64,000 nt of DNA from Hypericum androsaemum (GCA_963995505.1 OZ023190.1:16300092-16364091), one strand, 5' to 3'. Counted from the stretch's first letter, positions 22,089 to 34,186 are shown. The notes: generated from the letters alone by a model not told the origin. Made by a program: numbers and translations.

Positions 22089-22586
22089 TTTTTTTTAATA
22101 ACTACACGAGGAAATTAATTATGTCGATTAGACTGCAAGGAAGCAGCAAAATAACGAGTTTTGAATCGTTTTAAGTATTGAAGTTGAAATTATAGATCGA
22201 GAGTGTTATTGAGCTTAACTTTTGAATTCAAATTTAAAAAAAATATTAATGTTAAATATTTGTTACAAATATTTTATTACATTTTAAAAATTTTATTCGA
22301 TCTTAAAATTAATCAAAATAATAAATATTTGTATTCCCGATTGTATAAAAATAATAAATTTCAACTCGAGTTAGATATTATTATTGGAATCACCCTTCAG
22401 TATTATTACGTTATACAGTAAAATTAGTCAAACATATGCCGAGCTCCATTATTATAACTAAATTTTACCAAGACTCACGCGCATGAAATCACTCGAAGGA
22501 AATTCTAAGAAATGTCCCAACTTATTAAGAACATAAAATAACAGCATCGAATTAAATATATTTTATTTTCAGGGACTTAATATCCA
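22089..22586. other. AT-rich 3' flank of the MYB gene
   Basis: This probably contains the 3' UTR and terminator of the minus-strand MYB gene near 22500-22586. No other feature was seen. Confidence 0.45.
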
Positions 22587-22816
22587 TCAACAAGCCCACT
22601 CCTCATGGGAACCAAGAAACTTCTCCAAGCTCTCGAGATCAAAATCACCAATCGGCTGAGGGCCGGCGGTATCCGAAGTCAACACGTCGCCGTTTTCTTC
22701 CCAATTATTAACTACCATCTCTAAATTATCGGGCAATAGAAGGTCACTTGTATCAAAATCCATGAGGAGGTCGTCGTTTTCTTCCCCAAACATCCCCCAA
22801 AAATCATCACCACCAC

Positions 22817-22861
<45 letters not shown>

Positions 22862-23841
22862 CATCCTCTGATGGGCCCCCTCCGTTGCTATTTACGTACA
22901 CTTCGGGGCTGTCAGAATTACTGATAATTTTGTCGGCGTCGGGAGGCGACTGTCTACGTGGGAGAAAATTAACAGCGCGAGTGCATCTGACGGCCTTTGT
23001 CCGAATAACTTGGTGCGGTCGATAATTGTTGTCTCCTACTTCGAGTTTGAGCTTGTCTGATTCGTGTTTGTTGTCCCGAAGCACCCTCTTTCTTAGATTG
23101 GTGTTCCAGTAGTTTTTGATTTCGTTATCTGTTCGTCCCGGTAGTCTCCCTGCGATAAGCGACCACCTGCAATATTTTTGTTCTCGTGAAGTTTTAATAC
23201 TACATACTCGGTGCTAATTATAACTAAGACTTTCCACCAAAAAAAAAATTATAACTAAGACAGTGTTTTATGAATTATAAAGTTCTATCTGTATACTTTT
23301 TTTTTGGAATTGAATAGACATTATAAAACTGCATGGAATCAAATAAAATGGTGCTACTAAATTACCTGTTGCCAAGGAGCATATGTAACTTGACAATGAG
23401 CTCTTCTTCTTCGGTGGAGATGTTGCCTCTCTTGATATCGGGTCTCAGATAATTCAGCCATCTAAGTCTACAACTCTTCCCACATCTCTTCAACCCTACC
23501 AAAAAAAGGAAAAAGATGATGAAGAAGACCCTATAAGTTTTTTGGTTGACACACGTAGTATTCTCATGTTCTGTGAGCCAACTAATCTAGCCAGAAAAGA
23601 ACTCTAAAAATGGCAAAATTTTGCAATAATATTTAACCCTATCGTACTACCAATGTTTCCGTAGATATAAACTTAGTTAGAGAATTGGAATTGTGATTAA
23701 AAATGTACCAGCTTTAAGAGGAACGTCTCTCCATATGCCTTCTACATTAACTTTAATGTAATTGGTGAGGATTTGGTCCTCCATAACAGTCCAAGCTCCT
23801 CTCTTGAGTCCTTCTTTCGCACAGCAAAGTCTCCTTCCCAT
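22587..23841 (-). CDS. R2R3-MYB transcription factor, TT2-like (subgroup 5)
   Basis: Three exons (23841-23709, 23495-23366, 23166-22587) with GT/AG borders give 280 residues. The exon phases and the 130-nt second exon are the standard R2R3-MYB pattern. It starts [18 protein letters not shown], then R2 and R3 carry their tryptophans. R3 contains [20 protein letters not shown], which fits the bHLH-interaction motif [DE]Lx2[RK]x3Lx6Lx3R. After R3, [11 protein letters not shown] resembles the subgroup-5 motif of proanthocyanidin regulators such as TT2. Such proteins act in the nucleus with bHLH and WD40 partners to activate ANR/BAN and related flavonoid genes. The acidic C-terminal half contains 14 consecutive Asn from an ATT microsatellite, and two W residues near the end ([13 protein letters not shown]). 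R2 has [10 protein letters not shown] where relatives have HGEGKWRNLP, an unusual change. The frame is open throughout. Identity as R2R3-MYB is near certain; the TT2-like assignment is likely. Confidence 0.93.
22818..22861. repeat. (ATT)n microsatellite encoding poly-Asn
   Basis: Fourteen uninterrupted ATT units lie in exon 3 of the MYB gene and read as Asn codons on the minus strand. The uniform codon use shows it is a microsatellite expansion rather than a conserved Asn tract, and it is probably length-polymorphic. Confidence 0.97.
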
Positions 23842-25405
23842 TCCTCCTGCTGGTCTAATTATTTGTATTCTCCCTCTCTTCTTCTTTCTTTTTCTGTTGG
23901 CCTTTAAGGTAATAAGCAAGAGACCTATATATGGCATATCGGAATTCCTGCGGTGGCCCTTGTCATTACGAACGATTTGCTGTTTCCTACCGGGCGCGTG
24001 ACCTACCAAGTGGCAAGGTCTAAATCCTGGAGTGTGACCATATAAGATTTTGCCCACTCTCTCTCTCTCTCTCTTAATCTCAAAATTTTTAGAGGTGCAT
24101 TTTGAGGTTTAACTAAATGTGCGAACCGTTTGGTTGAACCAGAATTTAGACATTTCATATTCTGTCTAATTTTTTTTCAATAAGACTGATCGGAGAAACA
24201 GCGATCAACGGTTAGACTAGTCTAATTATCGATAGGACTACATTTTTTTACATCAAATTTCAGTGCGACAACACAAGTATTTTCCTCTTCTAAATGTACG
24301 TAAGTTTTTAATATCTATGGTATCTAAAAATAATGATTAATTTTTTTAAACGACTGAAACTTATTATTATTATAACGAAAAAGAAAAGAAAGAGTTTTAA
24401 AACACTCCAAAGAAAAAAACCATACATCCACATGCTAACCCACAAGTTAGGTAGTCAAAGAAAAACCTACTCTTATCCTCATGCTAGCCCATAAAACGAG
24501 TAGTGAAAACTAACTCACAAAAATCTGACTCTAATTCCACGCAAACAACAAGCCGAGAAGTCAAGGTCAAACACACGCATCCACTATTTAACGTCCAAGC
24601 ATGTATGGGATCGTAGCTAGAGTCTCTGTAAAAATTTGTTGGTTGCTTCATTAACAAACAATATTCATTGAATTCTACAATGCTTCCTAACTGTTGTATG
24701 TTTCATTAACAATATTTAAATTTAAAATTTGTTTAAGATAATCTAACCTCACTCACACTCGTACCCATAACCATCAGTACATACACGTGCTTCTTGTGCT
24801 TATTTTTTTACTTTTTTTATTTCCCGATGGTGTAGAACCCTCTAAAATGATATTATTGGGGCTAGCAAAATATATCACTTGAAGAGGAGTGGAGGAGGAA
24901 AGCGGACCGGATTGACAAGAGCCCAAAGAGAAAAGGAAAGGTATCAGATGGAGAAATCAATCTCTAACATACCACCTAGCATATATTATTAGATAGTTGA
25001 ATATCTTTTGATCATTTGTAGACGATAATTAGTGCATTCCTTTACAATTGGCGTAATCATTTGATGTGTAATAATATTTTACATTAAAAAAAATATCATT
25101 TTAGAAAAGTTTATTTTTTGTAACTTTGAAATGATTAAAAATGAGTTCTTGGCCACTAAATATAACACTAAAAATTATTTGTTATATTAAGTCAAAAAAA
25201 TATAGATAAATTATATATTTTTATTTGTATATATTCATATTATTAAACAATATTTACTGTATTTAACCAAATAGATAGCGAATAAAAAATGTTAAAAAAC
25301 GACAAGCTTTCGGCCATTTTTCAACTTGCCTTTGAGAGACGACGTAGATTTTTTTTGGGTGAGAATGGTGGTTGTCGAGCACCTTTGCATTAAAAACAAC
25401 AGAAA
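23842..25405. other. MYB upstream region, then AT-rich non-coding DNA
   Basis: The MYB promoter must lie here on the minus strand. A (CT)n run at about 24057-24076 (GA-rich on the coding strand) is in the right place for a 5' UTR or promoter element, 215 bp upstream of the ATG. No TATA box could be assigned. From 24300 to 25320 the sequence is AT-rich and holds nothing I recognise. Confidence 0.5.
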
Positions 25406-25640
25406 TTACACAGAAAGTCCAGAAACATCATCCCCCAAGAGGTCACAGCAACCATCTGGGAGTTCCTCCAAAACATGGAGTCCACTCGGGAGTTCGAGCG
25501 CAAAATTAGCAAGTCAATCGGCAATTTTATTGCACACACGGCTGCAAAATGTGATATCTATGTGCCCATAAAGGCGGATGAGATCCCTGCATCTACTCAC
25601 AAGGGGTGCCAGCGTGTTGCCTTCCGCCACTTCCTCAGAC
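25406..25640 (-). pseudogene. LINE (L1-type) 3'-terminal RNase H-like remnant
   Basis: On the minus strand one frame runs about 78 codons to a TAA at 25408-25406. It contains the end of a plant LINE RNase H domain: CNKIAD, stop, LANFALELPSG, followed by a typical ELP-rich tail. The stop (TGA) stands where Trp or Phe is usual, so it is dead. A poly-T run on the plus strand at about 25350-25357 could be the element's poly-A. The 5' remainder is missing. Confidence 0.7.
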
Positions 25641-25663
25641 AAATAATGGTAGATGCCCATATA

Positions 25664-26001
25664 CAGGGGCGGAGCCAGAAAATGTGGGGAGTGTGGACAA
25701 TATAATTTTTTTCAAAAATTTTAACGTATGTAATTACAATATTTATAATTTTGTTAGTTGATTACCTTATTATTTATGGTAGTATAGTTCGACTAGTTAA
25801 GGTCTTATAATATATATTAAAAGATTAAGAAATGCCTAAATTTTTTTAAGATTTGGTTTCAATTTTTAGGTTGATTAATTTTTTAGTGGTATCAATTTCT
25901 AATTTTAATAGGGACATATATTGAAAAATATATATAGTTATCAAACAAAAAAATTAAGCGGGGACAATTACCCCACAATGCCCCACGTCCCTCTACGCCT
26001 G
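25664..26001. mobile_element. hAT-like MITE, 338 bp
   Basis: It starts caggggcggagccag. It ends in an imperfect inverted counterpart, ...ccccacgtccctctacgcctg, with a further inverted match of tgtggacaat and attaccccaca-type sequence inside. The flanking octamers cccatata and cccacaca agree at six of eight positions, the TSD length of the hAT superfamily. The interior is AT-rich and non-coding. Confidence 0.6.
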
Positions 26002-26263
26002 CCCACACATACCAACACACATACCTAGAAGCTATCTAGAGAATGAAAAACCGAATAAAACTATAATTTTTACCTTATAGAAAATAATTGCAAAAGTCAT
26101 ATTGTTTATCGAACTTGAGAATACTCGCTTCATAATTCAAGAATATTTAAAGGTTGTAAATATTATTTATATTTGTGATAAGTCGTTAAGATCTGCTAAT
26201 AAATATTTAAGTGATTTGATTAGTACTATCGGTATCAACAAGGTGCACCTACGCATCTTGAAA

Positions 26264-26400
26264 GAACTCAAATATTAAATGCGATTGGTCTAGAGTAATT
26301 TCAGGATGAGCGACCTCCTGAAAAGTTTTCTTATGGTAAGTATGAATGATGACAAAGTATGAGTCTCTTCGGATGGCAGAGTATTATATTATTAATTACA
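26264..26400 (+). mobile_element. Cassandra-like LTR remnant with 5S-derived segment
   Basis: Positions 26264-26330 align in order with the 3' half of plant 5S rRNA: gaactc...ttaaatgcg...ggtctagagtaattt, then aggatgagcgacctcctg. The following tatgaatgatgacaaagtatg matches the LTR region downstream of 5S in the copy at 19.4 kb. The ends of the LTR are not visible. Confidence 0.6.
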
Positions 26401-27186
26401 AAAATTACCTATCGAAATATTGTGACACTACATATCCGGAAGTTTGGAGACAAATAAGATTCTCGCAGATATTCTCTTTTTTGGCGTAAATTTTCTATCT
26501 TGTGAAAAGAGCAACATGACATCCGTGATATATTTCTGATCAATTCTAGTTCGAATCGATTAAAATTTTGAAAGATCACAAAATTCTTACAATAAATATT
26601 TAAGACTATGATATTTATAATATGAGTTGTAATAGGTAGGGTAGGATAAGGATCTATAAGATCCAAACACATACCTATATTTAAAATTAAGATCCAAACT
26701 CTACCCGCGATCCTATGGGTATTTTGAATAAAGACTCAGATCCTAGAGTCCAAACGAAGATACATGTCCTACTCATAGACACATTACTTTACAACATATT
26801 TTTATTTCAATATAATCCAAATAAAAAATTAAGAAAAAAAAGCAAAGTATATGTAATAAAATGATAATCTCAAGTTAAAGTTGAAAGTAAACTATAAATT
26901 AACTGGTTCAAATGAATAATACTTGACGACAACATAAAATAAAATACATACGACTATGTCGTCAATCAAAAAATAAAATCTATAAATGCTCTTGCATAAC
27001 ATAAAGTTCCAATTTTAAAATTATTTCTTGCTAAATTTCCAAGCAATTTTTGAAGACTTCTTGATCGTCTTCTTGCTCTTGTAATCTAACTCTTTTCGGT
27101 ATCTTCTGTATCTAACCAACAAATTTAATTAATTAATTAGTCATATGATATTTGGCATTTTAATAAAAAAAATTAGTATTATATAC
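26401..27186. other. AT-rich non-coding, possible hAT remnant
   Basis: Phrases such as ggataaggatct and gatcctatgggtattttg at 26640-26730 resemble the hAT-like element at 31.8 kb and the remnant at 31.13-31.36 kb. Possibly the copia element inserted into such an element, but clear ends are missing. Confidence 0.35.
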
Positions 27187-27191
27187 ACCTG

Positions 27192-27465
27192 TGTTGAGAA
27201 ATAAGATCGAAACGAGAAAAACACGAGACACAAGAATTACGTGGAAACCCCAAGACGGGGAGAAAACCACGGACAAAGGAGAGTCGTCCACTATGTGAGT
27301 CCAATCGGTTACAAGACCTCCGTGAGGGTTCTCTCTACCTCACAACTCTCGACTAGTACAAATAAGACCTAGGCATAGGCCATATATATATAGGAGACTA
27401 GTACTCTATTCTGATCAGGAAATAGAGCCCTACTCTAATTAGGAATTTGGAACAATTCCTAATAA
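27192..27465 (-). repeat. Copia 3' LTR
   Basis: 274 bp. On the plus strand it begins tgttgagaaataag and ends cctaata, where the other LTR ends cctaaca; the terminal CA has mutated to TA. It is a few percent diverged from the 5' LTR. Confidence 0.9.
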
Positions 27466-27546
27466 ATCTCCACATTGGACCAAATTCTATGACTCCAACA
27501 TCAACGTTTCTCCACCTTTACCACCAGCCCCTAAAGGCTATCAGCA

Positions 27547-30478
27547 TCAAGCACGAACACCTACCAAGTCCAAGCAATGCTCGAACTTAGTATCAGAAAG
27601 CGGCTTCGTCAACATGTCTGCAGGATTGTCCTTTGTACCCACATTGCTCACAACAATGTCACCTTGAGCAACATGCTCCCGAATGAAGTGGTACCTCACA
27701 TTAATGTGCTTTGTCCTCTCATGATACATAGCATCCCTCGTGAGATGGATAGCACTTTGACTATCATAGTACAATGTACCGACCTGCAGCTTCTCACAGA
27801 TTTAACTGAAGAAACCTTTCAACCAGATAGCCTCCTTCACACCTTCAGTTATAGCCATGTACTCCGCCTCAGTAGTAGACAATGCCACTGTGGCCTGTAG
27901 ACAAGCTCTCCAACTGATAGCACATCCTCCAAGAGTGAAGACATATCCAGACAAGGACCTAGACTTATCAAGGTCTCCAGCATAATCTGAATCAACGAAA
28001 CCAACAACTCCATCATTGGTGCTTCCAAACTGTAGACACACGCCCTTGGTACCCTTCAAGTACCTCATAATCTACTCCACTGCTCTCCAATGACCTTCAA
28101 GATTTGCCACAAACCTGCTAACAATACTCACAGCATAGGCCAAATCCAGGCGTGTGCAAACTATAGCATACACCAGAGAACCAACAGTATTGAAGTATGG
28201 AACACTAGACATGTAATCGACCTCAACAGCTGACTGTGGAGATAAAGCAGACGAAAGCTGAAAATATGTACCAAGAGGAGTGCTCACAGGATTACCAGTC
28301 ACATCAAACCTATCAAGTACCTTTTCAATGTAACTCTCCTGACTCAGAAATAATTTCCTTGCTCCTCTATCTCTGGCAATCTCCATGCCAAGAATCTTCT
28401 TAGCAGGACCCAAATCTTTCATCTCAAACTTGCTACTCAACAGAGCTTTGAGCTTTCTCACCTCTCCTTTGTCACTTGCAGCAATTAACATGTCATCCAC
28501 ATACAAGAGCAAATACACTTGGAAACCATCGCGTAGCCTTTTCAGGTAAACACAACTATCATACGTACTCCTCTCATAACCATGAGAAATCATAAAAGAA
28601 TCAAATCTTTTATACCAGTGCCTCGGAGACTGCTTAAGGCCATAGAGGGACTTCTTCAAACAAGCACACATGGTCTTCTTTGCCTTCAACATGAAAACCC
28701 TCAGGCTGTGCCATATAAATCCGCTCCTCAAGCTCTCCATTCAAGAAAGCTGTCTTCACATCAAGCTGTTCAAGCTTCAAATCCTGCATAGCGACAATAC
28801 CAAGAAGAGAACGAATCGAGGTATGCTTCACAACTGGTGAAAATACCTCATTATAATCTACACCAGGAATCTGACTATATCCTCTAGCCACTAGCCTAGC
28901 CTTGTATCTAGGCTCTTAACCCCAGGTATACCATCCTTCTTCTTGAATACCCACTTGCAACTGACAACCTTCTTATCCTTAGGCAGTTTAATAATCTCCC
29001 AAGTCTTGTTCTTGTGAAGAGATTCCATCTCTTCCTCCATAGCAACCAACCATCTAGCAGAGTCTTTCGACTTCACAACATCTGAGTAACTAGATGGTTC
29101 TTCACAGCTATCAACTTCTTCTGTCATATTCAGAACAAAAGCAATAATATCAGCCTCTCCCAACTTCTGTGGAGGCCTGATAATTCTTCTGGGTCTGTCT
29201 CTAGCAATAGAATACGCTGGCTCCCTCTCAACTATGCCAACATTCTCAGCTTCATCAGACAACCCATCTTGAGTAGGACCATGGCGATCAACATCACGGA
29301 AGGAACTCACTTCTGGATCAGCATCAAACTCCACCTGTACTTTTGACTTTTGCAAGTCCATACTTGGAGCACTGGAAACACCAGGTGAAGAAACATCCTC
29401 CCTCTTACTCAGCATATCTGTCTCTTTGAAAATAACATTCCTACTCAACAAGACCTTAGACAGCTCGGGACACCACAACTTGTATCCCTTCACTCCAGAA
29501 GCATAGCCAAAGAAGATACATTTTGCAGATCTTGGCTCTAACTTGCCATTGTTCACATGAGCATAGGTAGGACACCCAAATATCTTCAAAACAGTATAAT
29601 TAGAAGGATTTCTAGACCATAATTCTTCAGGTACCTTGCCATCAAGTGATGCATGAGGTGAACGATTGACAAGGTGACAAGCAGTGGAAGCAGCTTCAGC
29701 CCAAAATGACTTAGGCAAACCAGCATTTGACAGCATACAACGAACTTCCTCCAACAAAGTTCTGTCTGTTCATTCTTTCAGCGACTCCATTCTATTGAGG
29801 TGTACCCGAGATTATTTTATGCCTGACAATACCCTCATTCCTGCAGAACTCATTAAACCAACTAGAGCAAAACTCTAATCCATTGTCTGTGCGGAGATGC
29901 TTGACATCTCTCCCAGTCTGCTTTTCAATCATAGTCTTCCACTGCTTAAAAGTGACAAAGACATGATTCTTGCTCTTCAAGAAGAACGCCCACACCTTCC
30001 TCGAATAATCATCAATGATAGTCAGCATATACTTGGAACCATTCTTTGTTGCAACTTGAGATGGTCCCCAAAGATCAGAATGAACATAGTCAAGTTTTCC
30101 TTTTGTAGTGTGCACACCTTTCTGAAAACTGACTTTCTTCTACTTGCCAAACACACAGTGCTCACAAAATTCCAGCTTCCCAATACCCTGTCCACATAAC
30201 AATCCTCTCCTATTTAGCTCGGTCATGCCTTTCTCGCTCATGTGACCAAGTCGCATATGCCACAATGAGGTATTCTCAGAATCTATCAACGAGCCAGATG
30301 CAGCAGCAGCAGTCCCTGTAAATGTAGAACCCTGCAAAACGTACAGATTTTCAACTTCTTTTTTGGCCTTCATATGCACTAATGAGTTCTTACTCACACG
30401 AAGAACTCCACCTTCTCCGGTATACTTGTACCACAATGTATCAGAGCTAAGAATTACGTGGAAACCCCAAGACGGGGA
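27547..30478 (-). pseudogene. Copia pol remnant (GAG-pre-integrase, integrase, RT, RNase H)
   Basis: Reading from 30478 leftwards, the remnant shows a GAG-pre-integrase segment with LWHMRLGHMSEKGM, an integrase core (DLWGPS, IIDDYSRKVWAFFLK, TDNGLEF), RT with [15 protein letters not shown] and LLYVDDMLIA, and RNase H with FVDSDYAGD, STTEAEYMA and DSQSAIHL. It ends [10 protein letters not shown], then a stop at about 27547. In-frame stops occur near 30140, 29806, 28072 and 27802, and frameshifts near 29765, 28900 and 28670. The order integrase before RT is diagnostic of copia. It cannot encode a working polyprotein. Confidence 0.92.
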
Positions 30479-30681
30479 GAAAACTACGGGCAAAGGAGAG
30501 TCGTCCACTATGTGAGTCCAATCGGTTACAAGGCCTCTGTGAGGGTTCTCTTTACCTCACAACTCTCGACTAGTACAAATAAGACCTAGGCATAGGCCGT
30601 ATATATATAGGAGACTAGTACTCTATTCTGATAAGGAAATAGAGCCCTACTCTAATTAGGAATTTGGAAGAATCCCTAACA
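30449..30681 (-). repeat. Copia 5' LTR, truncated
   Basis: 233 bp matching 27232-27465 of the other LTR, starting aagaattacgtgg on the plus strand. The missing ~40 bp would have adjoined the primer-binding site. Confidence 0.88.
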
Positions 30682-30686
30682 ACCTG

Positions 30687-31781
30687 AAACTCCAGTGACG
30701 ACATTATCAATAACTGAAGTATATTCTACATCTTGAGCAATGATTTGCAATGTAGGGTACTTGAGCCTATTATACTTCCACCAACTTAATATGTCAAAGT
30801 TCTCCGATCTACGTAAAACAAACTCTTTCTAGTAATGGTCCAATTCAGTTTTGCTCACTGAATTCTTGAATTTCCATTATCCCAATCAACAACACCAAAT
30901 AAATCATTTTTGTCCACAATAAGCATCTGGTATTCACTTACGAAATCATAGCACAACTCTCTGATATGTGCCAATTAAGTAAAATCGTGGCTAATGTAGC
31001 AATTAAATATGAAAACGGGACTGCGGCTAGGTTTTTTTAGGTTAGTCGCTAGGTTTTTTTAGTCGGCCGCTAGATTTTTTTTTGGGTGTGTGCTAATTTT
31101 TTTTACAACTGTATTATAATTATTTCAGCAATGTAATAAATATGGATCTAAATAGGATATAACTAGAGTTTAATTAGGATATGATCTAATCTATTGATAG
31201 GGTCAGGTCTAAGTTTATATAGATCCTATCCAGATCAAGACCATATCTAAATAAATAGACCCAAACTCATATCTTAGCCAAGACCCATAGATCTTAATAT
31301 CGACGGGATATAGTAAGAGTCTGATCTAGTGGATATGAATCTTTTTGTCATCCCTGATTCATAATAATTCGATATATGGTGGCTAAGCTAGAAAAATACC
31401 CAATTGTCTTTGCAAAAAAAAAAATCCACCCACATAATATAGTGTGGGTTTTAGTAGAGACTGAATTGAGTGAAAATTAAATAAAACTTGTCAATTTGCC
31501 CCCTCTTAGTGCCATCCATGATGAAGCCCCAACTCTAAGGACAAAAAAGGGTTTCCCAATTTGCGTCCAGAAAAAGGCATCCTCCAGCTGTAGGGTCATA
31601 ACTCATAACTATATTTGGGAAATTTTAGGCCATTTAATGTCGTGGGGTTTCTCAAAAAAAAAATGTCGTCGTGGTGGGCCAAAAGAGTAATTATCTACAG
31701 CGTAAAAGATATTGGGATCGGCGAGGAGTGGAAGACTACACACATGTCGAAACGTGCTGATTCACGTTGCTGCTTTTTAGT
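30687..31781. other. AT-rich non-coding with a hAT-like remnant
   Basis: At 31130-31362 the series ggatctaaataggata, agatcctatccagatc and tttttgtcatccctga resembles the right half of the 31790-32672 element, including the tcatccctg-type end. The rest has no recognisable gene. Confidence 0.4.
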
Positions 31782-31789
31782 TTCTCGAG

Positions 31790-32672
31790 TGGGAATGACA
31801 ATGGACAGGATCCGGGTAGGATCCATAGGACCCGGATCCTTGCCCTCTTTTGTGAAGGTCGACCCAGATCCTTACCCTTATCCTCTTTAAAAACAAGGAT
31901 CTGGGTAAGATTCGGGTCCTAAAAAATTGGGCAGGATCAGGGCGACCCACAGGTCCGTATTATTTAAAAATTAAATAATTTTTTGAAAATTAAACCATAC
32001 TTGTTTGCAATAGCGAAGCACTCGAAAAATGTAAATACAATTTATTTTTTTGCTAAAATAAGTCAATATAAAAAATAAAATAAAATTAATAAATAAAAAC
32101 TACAAATTAATATGACAATTGAAGGGTAAAATATATTAGAAGGTTGAATTAACATTATGTAGGTTAAACGTTCTTCATCATTCCTCCTTTGACAATTTGT
32201 TAGTTCCTCTCGAATATCTAAAACAACAAGGGATCAATTGGAACCTACTTAACGAGTGTTTCTTTTAGTTGAATAGGTGTTCACGTTCTTTACCAGTTGT
32301 AATATCTTATATTTAATAATCGGTATCGTTACCAATTAAGATGTAACTTTGGTATTTTGTTATTGTGGTATTTATACCAACTTAGATGAATAAATTTACT
32401 TATAAAAAAAATTATAAATTGTGTAGGTTGTGATGAGAATTTGGTACTAACTTTAGTAATTAATATATTTATATATATTATTTTAATATTTTTTAAAATT
32501 TGGGTAGGATCCGGGTAGGATCCTATGTGTCCATATCCATGCCCTTATCCTTTTAAAAAATAAGGATCCGGGCAGGATCCGAGTTTAGACCCGGTCAAAG
32601 TCAACGAGTCCTACACCCTTCGGATCTGGATTCGGGTAGACCCTCATGATAAAGGTTAAATTGCCATCCCTG
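31790..32672. mobile_element. Non-autonomous hAT-like element, 883 bp
   Basis: It begins tgggaatgacaatgg and ends ttgccatccctg, an imperfect TIR of the cagggatggcaat type. Octamers ttctcgag (31782-31789) and ttctcgac (32673-32680) form an 8-bp TSD with one mismatch. Subterminal regions carry repeated gggtaggatccgggt/aaggatccgggcaggatcc motifs in both orientations, as hAT subterminal transposase sites do. The interior is AT-rich and has no transposase. Confidence 0.75.
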
Positions 32673-32680
32673 TTCTCGAC

Positions 32681-33083
32681 GAGAACTAAAACTGCAGTTT
32701 ACACTCTCAACCTTACTAATGTTAATCAATCAATCACAATTTCGATATTTGGAAGAAATTGAATGAGCTATGTATCATGTTTACGTAAATTCCAACATCA
32801 AAGGATATACACACAAAATTTTAACATTCTCGACGCATTTTTTGGTAGAAAATAACTTTGCTGCTAGCATTATCTAGAACATCCAAAATCAATTTTAATG
32901 TTTCGAGTCTATTCAAATTTGAATTTTCGTTTCCATAAATATTTGAATAGCAGATAACTCTGATAATATACACACGAAACACCGGAGGGTCCACTGGGAA
33001 CTAAAACAAGTGCTACAGTTCGATTTTGAAAAAGGCCAAGATTAATCGAATGATTGGAATCAATCACCAAAATTAGAGCTTGG
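32681..33083. other. Non-coding DNA between two elements
   Basis: No coding potential or repeats recognised. Confidence 0.45.
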
Positions 33084-34186
33084 GAAGTCATTTATTTTAA
33101 AAATAAAAACTTTATTTTAGTACTCCATAGTTTGACAGTTTAACACGTATAACATTGTAGTTTAAAATACATCAAATGGTCCTACTGTTTCAAGGAGACC
33201 TCACGGAGCCAAATGACATATAGGTTAACGATACAAGATGTTTACAAGTTCAGGGAAGTTCAGAGTTCAAACATAAAAATTTACTTTATTAAAAGGGACC
33301 TCACGAGCAGCTTCCCGACTACATGAAACCAAAATGCGATCGTTTTGAGCCCAAGGGGCACGCCAGCTTGGCAAAAATCTGGCGAGTGCAATTTGTAATA
33401 CCATGGAAAATCTCTTCAACTTGTGCATTTGGTCATCACCTTCTTCTCCTTCACCCACCCTCTTTCTCCAGCTTGTAATACCATCGAAAATGTCTGTTGA
33501 AAATCTGACATCAGTTAAAATACGAGTGGGGTACAAATTTATAAGTATGAAAAATCTACCAACTCATTGCCTTAAGGTTTTAGGTTGGATATGGAGATTC
33601 TAACATTGTATCAGAGCGGGTTGATCCCGTGCTGTCACGACCCAAATTCGGGGTCGGTGACCGACGCTAGACCCTAACCTGTTTACAAAACTAAATAAGT
33701 CTAGCCAGCCTCAAAACATATTTTGACTTTGCAAAGTCTCATTCAAACACAATTATTCTGTACATTTATCCCAGGCTCAAATTGAACACGGTGGCTACGG
33801 AACTGCTAGACAAAGAACCTGCAAAACTGGAGAGAGGGGGTGAGTATTTTGGAACACTCCCTAAGTGCGTAGAACATAACATATCAGTTATGTCAGATAC
33901 ACGTGAGAGAGACAGAACTTGACTATGTCCCACATCAAACCCAACCAATACGAACACAAAGTTAAGACAACAAAAGTCTATCTCACAAATAAGGTCAACA
34001 AAGTAATCACATATCAAACACAACCAAATTTTCAGATAGACCTTCACAAACATATAACACATATTGGATGAACTTCAGATAGGCTTAGATAGTGTCACTC
34101 CCATACCGACACGAGGATATCATATCTTAAAGGCGCCGTCCGAAACCAACCTCCTCGGCCAAACAACTCTGCCCGCCGGAAGACAA

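Larger units (their letters stand above)
27192..30681 (-). mobile_element. Ty1/copia retrotransposon (Tork/Tnt1-like), 5'-deleted and decayed
   Basis: It is bounded by TG...CA ends and an exact 5-bp TSD acctg (27187-27191 and 30682-30686). The 3' LTR is 27192-27465 and the 5' LTR is 30449-30681, since the element reads on the minus strand. The 5' LTR lacks about 40 terminal bases and joins internal sequence directly, so the PBS and gag are deleted. Integrase, reverse transcriptase and RNase H follow in copia order. A purine-rich tract (aatgtggagattt on the minus strand) abuts the 3' LTR. Confidence 0.92.
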
